Positions 56,626 through 63,484 of a DNA stretch of 64,000 nt are shown one piece after another. Source of the DNA: Homalodisca vitripennis (taxonomy: Eukaryota > Arthropoda > Insecta > Hemiptera > Cicadellidae); contig NC_060207.1 in assembly GCF_021130785.1 (NCBI RefSeq), positions 103,838,001-103,902,000 of the forward strand, read 5' to 3'. The notes under the pieces were generated by a model. It worked only from the letters and a program-made list of their open reading frames with translations. It did not search any database and was not told the DNA's origin. Every line of letters starts with the position of its first letter. The stretch's first letter is position 1. A program made the position numbers and the translations under genes.

Positions 56626-56859
56626 GTGAAAAAAGCTGTAGTTGAAAATGAAATTACCTTTAGCAACTATAAAGACTGTTTGTTTAGTAACATCGAGCAC
56701 TACAAAACGATGAATACAATTCGGAGTCAAGCACACAATCTCTACAGCGTAGAACACCATAAAGTGGTACTTTCATCAAAGGACGACAAGCGTTTCGTAC
56801 TCGAAGACAATATCCGAACCCTAGCATGGGGTCATCATAGAATATGCGAAAACTGTTAA
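56626..56859 (+). CDS. PolB: PolB C-terminal segment, third frame
   Basis: After a second one-base shift near 56600-56612 the family C terminus continues: VVENEITFSNYKDCLFSN, SQAHNLYSVEHHKVVLSSKD and DDKRFV...NIRTLAWGHHR, the thumb end and usual last residues of Polinton PolB, stopping at TAA 56857-56859. It has no ATG of its own and should be read as the end of polB. Confidence 0.88.
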   Translation: MKKAVVENEITFSNYKDCLFSNIEHYKTMNTIRSQAHNLYSVEHHKVVLSSKDDKRFVLEDNIRTLAWGHHRICENC

Positions 56860-56866
56860 ATTTTAA

Positions 56867-57520
56867 ATGTATGTAAGAGAACATACTATGGAAATTCAAG
56901 TGTATTGCAGAGAGAAATTCGAAGACCAATTTTTACCTAGACCGTTACGGTGTCTTATTGTAGGACCGTCTGGGTGTGGTAAAACGAACTTGTTATTGAA
57001 TTTCATTTACAACAAAGATGGAGTTCCGTTCAAGAATCTATACGTGTTTAGTCGTTCAATAGAACAACCTGCATATGTAGATCTGCGTGAACAATACAGT
57101 AGATTAGAAAAAAACCTTAGAAGACACATTGCGTTTTTCTATTCTTCTTGTCAAGATCTCATTTCTATCGATGACTGCAAACCAAACTCACTTGTGGTAT
57201 TCGATGACTGCCTCCTAGAAGAGCAAACTAAAATCAAAGACTATTTCATTAGAGGACGTCATAAAGGGATTTCTTGTGTCTACCTGAGTCAGAGCTATGG
57301 TCGGGTTGATATGCAGGTCATACGAAACAATGTTAATCTGTTGTGTCTGTTTACAATGAACAAGTACTATACAAAGAGAGTGTTCCAGGACTTTGTAGGT
57401 TCTGACATGACTTTCAACCAATTTGAGGCTCTCTGTTTTGAGTGTTGGAAAACACCTCATGGATTCATATCTATTAATACTACAGCTAAACCACAAGAAA
57501 GGAAACTAAGTGTTGATTAA
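56867..57520 (+). CDS. ATP: Genome-packaging ATPase (A32/FtsK-HerA family)
   Basis: 217 residues, starting 7 bp after the polB stop. Pumps DNA into preformed capsids. Walker A GPSGCGKT (33-40), Walker B LVVFDD (109-114), then RGRHKGISCVYLSQSYGRVD with the polar Gln after the sensor strand, and RNNVNLLCLF. Length and motif spacing match Polinton and virophage ATPases. M1 at 56867 or M8 at 56888 could start translation; the conserved region begins at about residue 12. Intact. The last 100 bp precede the repeat array. Confidence 0.93.
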   Translation: MYVREHTMEIQVYCREKFEDQFLPRPLRCLIVGPSGCGKTNLLLNFIYNKDGVPFKNLYVFSRSIEQPAYVDLREQYSRLEKNLRRHIAFFYSSCQDLISIDDCKPNSLVVFDDCLLEEQTKIKDYFIRGRHKGISCVYLSQSYGRVDMQVIRNNVNLLCLFTMNKYYTKRVFQDFVGSDMTFNQFEALCFECWKTPHGFISINTTAKPQERKLSVD

Positions 57521-57534
57521 TACTTCGTTGTAAA

Positions 57535-58147
57535 ACGTACCAGTATAAACGTAATTTGACGTTTAAGTATAAACGTAAATTGACGTTTAAGTATAAACGT
57601 AATTTAACGTTCATAAACGTAATTTGACGTTTAAGTATAAACGTAATTTGACGTTCATAAACGTAATTTGACGTTTAAGTATAAACGTAATTTGACGTTT
57701 AAGTATAAACGTAATTTGACGTTTCATAAACGTGACTTGACGTTCATAAACGTGACTTAACGTTCATAAACGTAATTTAACGTTCATAAACGTAATTTAA
57801 CGTTCATAAACGTAATTTGACGTTTAATTATAAACGTAATTTGACGTTTAAGTATAAACGTAATTTGACGTTTAAGTATAAACGTAATTTGACGTTTAAG
57901 TATAAACGTAATTTGACGTTTAAGTATAAACGTAATTTGACGTTTAAGTATAAACGTAATTTGACGTTTAAGTATAAACGTAATTTGACGTTTAAGTATA
58001 AACGTAATTTGACGTTTAAGTATAAACGTTATTTGACGTTTAAGTATAAACGTAATTTGACGTTCATAAACGTAATTTGACGTTTAAGTATAAACGTAAT
58101 TTGACGTTTAAGTATAAACGTAATTTGACGTTCATAAACGTGACTTG
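57535..58147. repeat. Array of about 27 AAACGT-N6-ACGTTT palindromic units
   Basis: Units of 24 bp (tataaacgtaatttgacgtttaag) or about 20 bp (cataaacgtaatttgacgtt) repeat without interruption. Each holds an inverted repeat, AAACGT-AATTTG-ACGTTT, and a TGACGT half-site like that bound by CREB/ATF bZIP factors; variants have aatttaacg and gacttgacg. An apparent 87-codon open frame over the array (57817-58080) is an artefact of 24 being divisible by 3. It sits between ATPase and the phospholipase-domain gene, where an origin, enhancer or iteron-like site is possible. Confidence 0.95.
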
Positions 58148-58179
58148 AAAGATTTGAAGAATAACTCTGTGTCTATTAC

Positions 58180-58189
58180 TATAAGTATA
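58180..58189 (+). promoter_or_regulatory. TATAAGTATA motif upstream of the PLA2-domain gene
   Basis: Exact TATAAGTATA (in ctataagtatacaac) ending 4 bp before the ATG at 58194. So close to the start codon that the transcript would be nearly leaderless if this is a TATA box; it could instead be an initiator or a 5'-end motif. Confidence 0.4.
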
Positions 58190-58193
58190 CAAC

Positions 58194-59711
58194 ATGGCGA
58201 ATAAACTAGACGCAAAAGAAGCAAGGCGACTTGAAAAAATTCAGAGTGTCTTGGCTGCAAAGTTCAAACGTGCTGAACAGGATGAATTAAAAAACTTCTC
58301 AAACAAAAATACTATATCATCAAATGCTAATGAGACGTCTGCCAATCGTAACATATCAATAACACATGATCGACCGCTCACTGTTTCTAAAGCTAGAAAG
58401 TTGGATGAGTTAAACCGGAAATTACAAAGTGAGTTTGCTCAGACCCATTTCAAAGAGTTAGAAGATGTTCGTGAAAATGAGAAAAAGTACGAACCAATCA
58501 CCAGAGCCATTAGGGAACAACAACATAGAGAATTGGAAACACAAAAGATGCGTAGTCAAAACCGTATGAAACAGTTGGTAAGATTTCAACCTCAAGCATC
58601 AGATCGTCGAACGTTTGAGGATGTAGATTACGATGATGAGCCAGAAGTACAACCTCAAGAGCAATCGATGAAACAGTTGATGGATTCTAAAGTAGTAACA
58701 CTTGGTTCTCTAGGAGCCCGATACCTTCCAAAATCCAACGACAAACAGTTTGGTATTTGGTACGATGAAAATCTAGAGCAGCCGATGATCGGTTCCGAAC
58801 CGATTACATTTGATTATGATGACATTATATTAGTCAGCTCTCAAAAGAAATACAAAGGGACTGAGGGTCTTTGGAGATTGTTGACGAAAAACAATATAGT
58901 AGAGAAGGATCTGTACACCGATGAAGACTGGAACTCTTACAAGGACATATTGGTGAGGACAAACTCGCTTTTCCAAAGAAACAATCCCAAAAGTGGTTGT
59001 CCCAAATCAAGTCAAGGACTAAAGTGGAAACATATGATAAAACCTATTTGGGATGAGTTGGTGAATGGAAAAGTGGCAACAATTGGTTCAGGGTTAAAGG
59101 TTTACAATGAAAGTCCGGTCGAATATAGGTACATAAAGAACTTCAAAGACCTCATTGACAGGTTACACTACATTCAAGCTCAGGAAGAAGCTGGGAACAA
59201 CAACTTTCATAATGAAAAACTGTCTGTGGTTGATTTCCTTCACGATGAAATGGAAGACCTAATTGCTACACCTAAAGGGTTGAAGTACCTAGTCAGATGT
59301 TTGTCTGTTTTGCCTGAACATGTTATAGAAGGTAAAGGGCTTTTGAACGACATCATTAACAAGTTACCATTCGAGTTACATGCGCCCAAGAACTGGAATC
59401 TTGATACGTACAACTACTGTGGGCCCGGCACCCAGCTTGACAAGAGACTTGCTAGGGGAGATAAGGGAATTAACCCCCTCGATGAAGCTTGTAAGAAGCA
59501 TGATATATGGTATAGGGATCATAAAAACACAGAAGACAGGTGGGAGGCGGACAAAATATTACAAAAGAAAGCTTGGGAGAGGGTTACCTCAGATGATGCT
59601 GACTTGAATGAGCGTATGGTCGGCCTAGCAACAACAGGAGGAATGTGGTTGAAACGTAAACTCGGTATGGGGTTAGGAACTTCAGGGTGTATGTACCCAT
59701 CAGATATATAA
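58194..59711 (+). CDS. Polinton virion protein with C-terminal phospholipase A2 domain
   Basis: 505 residues. The first about 150 residues are highly charged and probably helical (KEARRLEKIQSVLAAKFKRA, KARKLDELNRKLQSEFAQTH). The middle (about 165-390; GSLGARYLPKSNDKQFGIWY, KGTEGLWRLLTKNN, VVDFLHDEMEDLI) resembles a widespread Polinton protein of unknown structure. The C-terminal part is a parvovirus VP1-type phospholipase A2 domain: calcium loop YCGPGT (408-413), then DEACKKHDIWY with His436-Asp437 in the catalytic position. In parvoviruses this domain breaches the endosomal membrane; a similar entry role is inferred. Located at the head of the capsid gene block. Intact. Confidence 0.88.
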   Translation: MANKLDAKEARRLEKIQSVLAAKFKRAEQDELKNFSNKNTISSNANETSANRNISITHDRPLTVSKARKLDELNRKLQSEFAQTHFKELEDVRENEKKYEPITRAIREQQHRELETQKMRSQNRMKQLVRFQPQASDRRTFEDVDYDDEPEVQPQEQSMKQLMDSKVVTLGSLGARYLPKSNDKQFGIWYDENLEQPMIGSEPITFDYDDIILVSSQKKYKGTEGLWRLLTKNNIVEKDLYTDEDWNSYKDILVRTNSLFQRNNPKSGCPKSSQGLKWKHMIKPIWDELVNGKVATIGSGLKVYNESPVEYRYIKNFKDLIDRLHYIQAQEEAGNNNFHNEKLSVVDFLHDEMEDLIATPKGLKYLVRCLSVLPEHVIEGKGLLNDIINKLPFELHAPKNWNLDTYNYCGPGTQLDKRLARGDKGINPLDEACKKHDIWYRDHKNTEDRWEADKILQKKAWERVTSDDADLNERMVGLATTGGMWLKRKLGMGLGTSGCMYPSDI

Positions 59712-59788
59712 AGCAATGAGAGCAAATATTTTTTACCCTATATATAAGAGAGGATATATTAGAACAGTGATCAGTGGTAAAACCAGTG

Positions 59789-61024
59789 ATGGAGAAACTG
59801 TATATTGAATTTTCGAGCGGTATAGCAAGAAGTGAGTATAGAACTGCAATGCCAGTTTCAGAGCTCAACTTCAATGCACCCAACAACAATACAACATTCA
59901 AACTGGATCATGGAGACGCATTTTATGATTCACGCATAATGTACCACATTCAAGGAAAGTATGTGCAAAAATCTGATGGATCTGATTATCAAACTAACTC
60001 TACCATCAAACTGGTAGACAACTTCGCGGCCTTCTTGTTTTCAAGAATAGAGCTGAGGAAACACAATACATTGATCGACACAGTAGAACTCCCCGGCATC
60101 ACCAGCACTATAAAGGGGATTGTTAGTTACAGTAACACTGAAAAACAAACACTCTCAAGTAGTGGTTTCTCATCATCGTTTACAGGAGGTGGGAAGTTTG
60201 AGGCACTCGGCACACTTGGGCATTTAGGATTAGGGTTCTTTGACCACCTACGTTACCCGATGTACAAGGGAGGTTTTGAAATCACATTTACTAGGAATGA
60301 AGATAATGATGCGTTGTTTCACTGGAAAGGGGCAGGGTCCACAGCAACGGATCCTGGCGATGGAAAAATTGTGATAGAGTCGTTTGTGTTACGAGTCCCC
60401 ATAGTCGATTATACCAGCACTTCCAAAATCCAGTTAATTGATGGTTTGAAACATTTGAGTGACAAGGATGCTTTAGTCTACAACTTCTTTCAATGGCAAT
60501 GCATCGACAAAAGAGGGGTGTTCAGTTCATCGTTCAGCTTCGATATTACAAGTGTTTACAGAAATGTGTACAATCCTAGATTTGTTATAATCGCACTTCA
60601 CACAAACAGAACAAACACCCAGGCAAAAGATCCTAGTAGATTTGACAGCTGCAACATCAAAAATGTGTCTGTGAAAATTAATGGAGAAAGGTACCCTCAG
60701 GAATTGCAGAATTTTGATATTACTAATGGTATATACAGGATCATGTACGATCAGTACCTAGGGTTCCGAAAAATAAACTTCGGAGACAATAACGTGTTAG
60801 TAAACCTGAAAGAATTTATTGATAACTCACCTTTGGTTGTAATTGACACACATCTACATCAACCAACAACAGACAGATCTCGAAGTGACATTCAGATTGA
60901 ATTAGATTTTGTAAAAGCTATTGCATCTCCACAGGGGAGCAGCGGCACCACAGCATATGTTGTCGTTGTATCTGAGGCACATTTCTCATATGACATTACT
61001 CGAAACATAATCAAATTCCTGTAA
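59789..61024 (+). CDS. Major capsid protein, double jelly-roll (hexon-like)
   Basis: 411 residues from the ATG at 59789; the frame is open a little upstream but without ATG. Matches Polinton double-jelly-roll capsid proteins, the adenovirus hexon/PRD1 P3 lineage, which form pseudo-hexagonal trimers. Recognisable pieces: MPVSELNFNAPNNNTTFKLD (first jelly roll), RIELRKHNTLIDTVELPGI, DALVYNFFQWQCIDKRGVFS, VSVKINGERYPQELQN, YDQYLGFRKIN and the end SEAHFSYDITRNIIKFL. Length is somewhat below the usual 450-600. TAA is followed by AATAAA at 61030-61035, a likely poly(A) signal. Intact. Confidence 0.9.
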   Translation: MEKLYIEFSSGIARSEYRTAMPVSELNFNAPNNNTTFKLDHGDAFYDSRIMYHIQGKYVQKSDGSDYQTNSTIKLVDNFAAFLFSRIELRKHNTLIDTVELPGITSTIKGIVSYSNTEKQTLSSSGFSSSFTGGGKFEALGTLGHLGLGFFDHLRYPMYKGGFEITFTRNEDNDALFHWKGAGSTATDPGDGKIVIESFVLRVPIVDYTSTSKIQLIDGLKHLSDKDALVYNFFQWQCIDKRGVFSSSFSFDITSVYRNVYNPRFVIIALHTNRTNTQAKDPSRFDSCNIKNVSVKINGERYPQELQNFDITNGIYRIMYDQYLGFRKINFGDNNVLVNLKEFIDNSPLVVIDTHLHQPTTDRSRSDIQIELDFVKAIASPQGSSGTTAYVVVVSEAHFSYDITRNIIKFL

Positions 61025-61143
61025 AAACAAATAAAAAAAACAACAAAAAACAAAAAAAAAGTAAAATAAAAATGTTTTTTTTCATTAGTAGGCGGCCATT
61101 ATTGTTTTCATGTCAGTGTTTTGTATATAAGAAAGCGTATAGA

Positions 61144-61653
61144 ATGGAAAGTCAGCATAATTATACAGTTCGGCTATCCGAAGCTCAAAAACGTAAGCTT
61201 CGTACAGCGTACAAAAGACGGAAACCTACAGTAATCAGATTATCTAATGAACAGCTGTCTCACGGAAGTGATCATATACTTCTTTCTGGAGAGCAACACA
61301 AAGCCGTTTCTAGAGCCGTTAAGAACAAAAAAGGTTTACAATTGCTTCTAAGTTACAACCAACTCGTATCTAATAAACAAGGAGGGTTTTTGAAGGAAAT
61401 TATGGAAATGGTGGATTCGTCAGTTCCTGGAGGTAAACGCTTCATCTCTCCATTAATAAGAAGAAAGGTGGCTCCTTTACTGAGAGAAAAATTTATACCT
61501 TGGTTAAAGAGTTTAGTCGATGAGGAGTTAGACACCATTATTGAAAAAGATCCTACGGGTAGAGGGTTGAAACGACGTATTGGTCGGAAGCTTGATGCAT
61601 TGTTGTCTGTGAATAAAAAAAAGAGATCTTCTCGCTGTCTCTTGGTGAAATAG
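61144..61653 (+). CDS. Small basic core-like protein
   Basis: 169 residues from ATG 61144 (MESQHNYTVRLSEAQKRKLR); the frame is open to an ATG at 61072, but the extra residues are unlike the family and follow a poly(A)-like tract. Rich in Lys and Arg (YKRRKPTVIRLSNEQLSHG, GLKRRIGRKLD), with a K-x-G-L-Q-L-LLSYNQL repeat typical of the Polinton gene that precedes the protease; a DNA-condensing virion core role is inferred. It ends 48 bp before the protease ATG. The protease frame is open from 61617, inside this gene, so a fused protein may once have existed, broken in the A8 run at 61613-61621. Confidence 0.75.
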   Translation: MESQHNYTVRLSEAQKRKLRTAYKRRKPTVIRLSNEQLSHGSDHILLSGEQHKAVSRAVKNKKGLQLLLSYNQLVSNKQGGFLKEIMEMVDSSVPGGKRFISPLIRRKVAPLLREKFIPWLKSLVDEELDTIIEKDPTGRGLKRRIGRKLDALLSVNKKKRSSRCLLVK

Positions 61654-61700
61654 AAAAATTAGCAGGTATATTAAACATTAATGAGTTTAGAGGTGTTTTC

Positions 61701-62072
61701 ATGCGACAGTTACTTCCAGACAAACCTACAAATATTGAACGTGGTATTGTAAATCTTGGTGACCTTTCATCTGGTGGTACTCACTGGACGTGTTATGTGA
61801 AACGTGGTGAAAAGAAATTCTATTTTGATTCATATGGCGATGTCAATCCTCCAATAGAAGTAGTCAGGTACTTGGGGCCAAAAGGGTTGGTTTATAACTC
61901 AGAGCGTATTCAGGGGTTTGACGATCCTCCTATCTGTGGACATCTATGCCTGGAGGTTCTACGACGAGATTCAGCTGGTGAGGACTGGGAACATATTCTT
62001 CGTAGTATAAGAAACAATAAAAATGCATGGAAATCGTGGTTTTATTTTCAACAGATTTGGAGACGAAATTGA
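61701..62072 (+). CDS. PRO: Adenain-type cysteine protease (Ulp1-like), 5' end disturbed
   Basis: 123 residues from the first ATG. Would mature virion proteins. Catalytic set: GGTHW (His28), YFDSYG (Asp43), GFDDPPICGHLCLEVL (Cys79; Gln71 for the oxyanion hole). The conserved N-terminal stretch (IEKLAGILNINEFRGVF in this frame) lies upstream of the ATG without a start codon, back to a stop at 61614-61616. So the gene lost its start or is the end of a frame-shifted fusion with the core protein. About 60-80 residues shorter than usual. Confidence 0.87.
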   Translation: MRQLLPDKPTNIERGIVNLGDLSSGGTHWTCYVKRGEKKFYFDSYGDVNPPIEVVRYLGPKGLVYNSERIQGFDDPPICGHLCLEVLRRDSAGEDWEHILRSIRNNKNAWKSWFYFQQIWRRN

Positions 62073-62487
62073 AATTGGATCAATACCAACTCAACCCAAT
62101 TCAGACCCTTCTCCTGACGAGATAATTGAGCTTGCAAGTGATGTATCAAAAGTCTCACAAGATTTATCTGAAGTCAAGAAATTATTGGAATCGCATTTGG
62201 TAAAATCGGAGAAAATAATAAATGCGATTGAGATTGTCCCCACTAGTACCGTAAATGGTGAAAAGATATGGGGCAGCTTCCTACTGAAAAACCACCAGAG
62301 AATTGGTCAAGTGAGCAAAGCAGTGGAGCCATATGATGTGGTTGTCAAAGTTCAATTGAGTGAATTAGAAGGCAAGATATACATCATGCAGAAAAAATTC
62401 AACAACGAAATAAAAAATATATGGAAAGAGGTTTTGAAGACTTCCATGATGGTAGCAACTTCATCTAAAACTTGTATAGAATTATAA
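62023..62487 (+). CDS. Coiled-coil protein of unknown function
   Basis: 154 residues from ATG 62023, overlapping the protease end by 50 bp in another frame. A heptad-rich part (IIELASDVSKVSQDLSEVKK, LLESHLVKSEKIINAI) should form a short coiled coil; the tail (VVVKVQLSELEGKIYIMQKK, FNNEIKNIWKEVL) is also helical. No family recognised. Its place between protease and penton suggests a minor virion or assembly part. Confidence 0.6.
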   Translation: MHGNRGFIFNRFGDEIEIGSIPTQPNSDPSPDEIIELASDVSKVSQDLSEVKKLLESHLVKSEKIINAIEIVPTSTVNGEKIWGSFLLKNHQRIGQVSKAVEPYDVVVKVQLSELEGKIYIMQKKFNNEIKNIWKEVLKTSMMVATSSKTCIEL

Positions 62488-62492
62488 GTATA
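62483..62492 (+). promoter_or_regulatory. TATAAGTATA motif upstream of the penton gene
   Basis: Exact TATAAGTATA in attataagtatataaac, 16 bp before the ATG at 62508 and overlapping the stop of the coiled-coil gene (taa 62485-62487). Confidence 0.4.
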
Positions 62493-62507
62493 TAAACAAA
62501 TGCAACC

Positions 62508-63293
62508 ATGCCATTACTCAAACTAACTGGAACTGAGTCTGTACTGACTCTCCATCTAGAACACCCCATCCACTTGGATCCAAACGTAGAGTATTATATG
62601 GCTCTTGTTGGATTTTACTCTGAGAACAACATATACAACTTGTTGCAACATGCAAAAGTCTATTTTTGGGACTTGGAAATACATTTCATTCCGAAACCAC
62701 TGATACTTCAATGCGGTTACTGGACCATTGAAAAACTTGAAAAGAGTTTCAGAGATTACATACAATCGTTGAATCTTAGTGTAAATTCTAACGATTTTAA
62801 GATCTTTAAAGATGGTGACAAAATATCAATTAATTCTCCAATTAAATTCTACTTGGATAAAACCGTTAGTGATCTCTTAGGTTTTGAAAAATCGGATGCA
62901 ACCAACTTACAAAAAGAATCGTCTTACTTCAACTCAAATGAAAATGTAATTGCATCGAATCCACCGAATCTCAGAGCCGTTGATGTCATCGAGATACACT
63001 GCAATATTGTCAACAACAGTCTTGTCAATCATGATGTTCACTCTCACAAACATTTGGAGACAGCAATCCTCTACTCCTTTTCCCCTAATGTACCACACGG
63101 CTACAATATATCTCAATCACCTCAAGAAAAACACTACATACCTCTTCGGAGCGGTTTACGAAAGATTCAACAGATCACAATCACACTTGTAGACCAAAAC
63201 AACCAACTGCTCCAGAACAACCATGTAAACAACATCGTCTATTTAGATCTGATCAGTAAATCACAAACACATACATACTCACAATTGTGGTAA
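62508..63293 (+). CDS. Minor capsid protein, single jelly-roll (penton-like)
   Basis: 261 residues. Matches the Polinton minor capsid protein, expected to form the fivefold vertices. Landmarks: YYMALVGFYSENNIYNL, SINSPIKFYLDKTVSDLLGF, VDVIEIHCNIVNNSLVN, YSFSPNVPHGYNISQSPQEK, IPLRSGLRKIQQITITLVDQ and the final strand. The sequence GYNISQSPQEKHYIPLR is the typical turn. Last gene before the right TIR; its TAA overlaps an AATAAA (63293-63298). Intact. Confidence 0.9.
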   Translation: MPLLKLTGTESVLTLHLEHPIHLDPNVEYYMALVGFYSENNIYNLLQHAKVYFWDLEIHFIPKPLILQCGYWTIEKLEKSFRDYIQSLNLSVNSNDFKIFKDGDKISINSPIKFYLDKTVSDLLGFEKSDATNLQKESSYFNSNENVIASNPPNLRAVDVIEIHCNIVNNSLVNHDVHSHKHLETAILYSFSPNVPHGYNISQSPQEKHYIPLRSGLRKIQQITITLVDQNNQLLQNNHVNNIVYLDLISKSQTHTYSQLW

Positions 63294-63298
63294 ATAAA
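63293..63298 (+). terminator. Poly(A) signal overlapping the penton stop codon
   Basis: taAATAAAaa: the last base of the stop codon is the first of AATAAA, about 16 bp before the TIR begins. Economical gene end, as in compact DNA viruses. Confidence 0.6.
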
Positions 63299-63314
63299 AA
63301 CGCGTGGTGTCTGC

Positions 63315-63478
63315 GCGGTGGCGGGACATGCGTGGTGATTCGCGCGGCGCGGTTCTGACCACCCGTACTCACACTCTTAGTCGCTCTCTAAAAATCCTGT
63401 CCCAGATTCGGTCTCACACGGTTTGTCCCAGAACCGGTCTCGGGTGCGTTGTCCCAGGAACGGCCAAAGTATACTACT
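63315..63478. repeat. Polinton right terminal inverted repeat (164 bp)
   Basis: Complement of 50424-50587 with no difference found; ends ...CCAAAGTATACTACT. Confidence 0.96.
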
Positions 63479-63484
63479 CATCTG
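63479..63484. repeat. Polinton right target duplication (catctg)
   Basis: catctg, identical to 50418-50423. Confidence 0.95.

Larger units (their letters stand above)
50424..63478 (+). mobile_element. Polinton/Maverick (adintovirus-like) element, 13,055 bp
   Basis: Every hallmark of the class is present: 5'-AG...CT-3' ends, 6-bp target duplication catctg, long terminal inverted repeats (164 bp, no mismatch seen), retroviral-type integrase, protein-primed DNA polymerase B, packaging ATPase, adenain-like protease, double-jelly-roll major capsid and single-jelly-roll minor capsid proteins. All genes are on the plus strand, the same strand as the host MFSD14 gene. Three frame breaks (about 56098-56103, 56600-56612, 61613-61621) affect polB and the protease. 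The matching TIRs and TSD imply a young insertion. Related elements are regarded as bona fide virus genomes that can integrate. Confidence 0.97.

Noticed and set aside
57817..58080. 87-codon open frame of a repeated FKYKRNLT-type peptide
   Set aside because: It is produced by the 24-bp period of the AAACGT palindrome array; shorter 20-bp units at both sides break the frame, and there is no sign of coding constraint.
57535..58147. CRISPR array
   Set aside because: Units are contiguous with no unique spacers, and the sequence is eukaryotic; it is a tandem repeat.
59774..59788. Start of the major capsid protein at 59774
   Set aside because: That codon is GTG; the first ATG in frame is at 59789 and fits a eukaryotic host.
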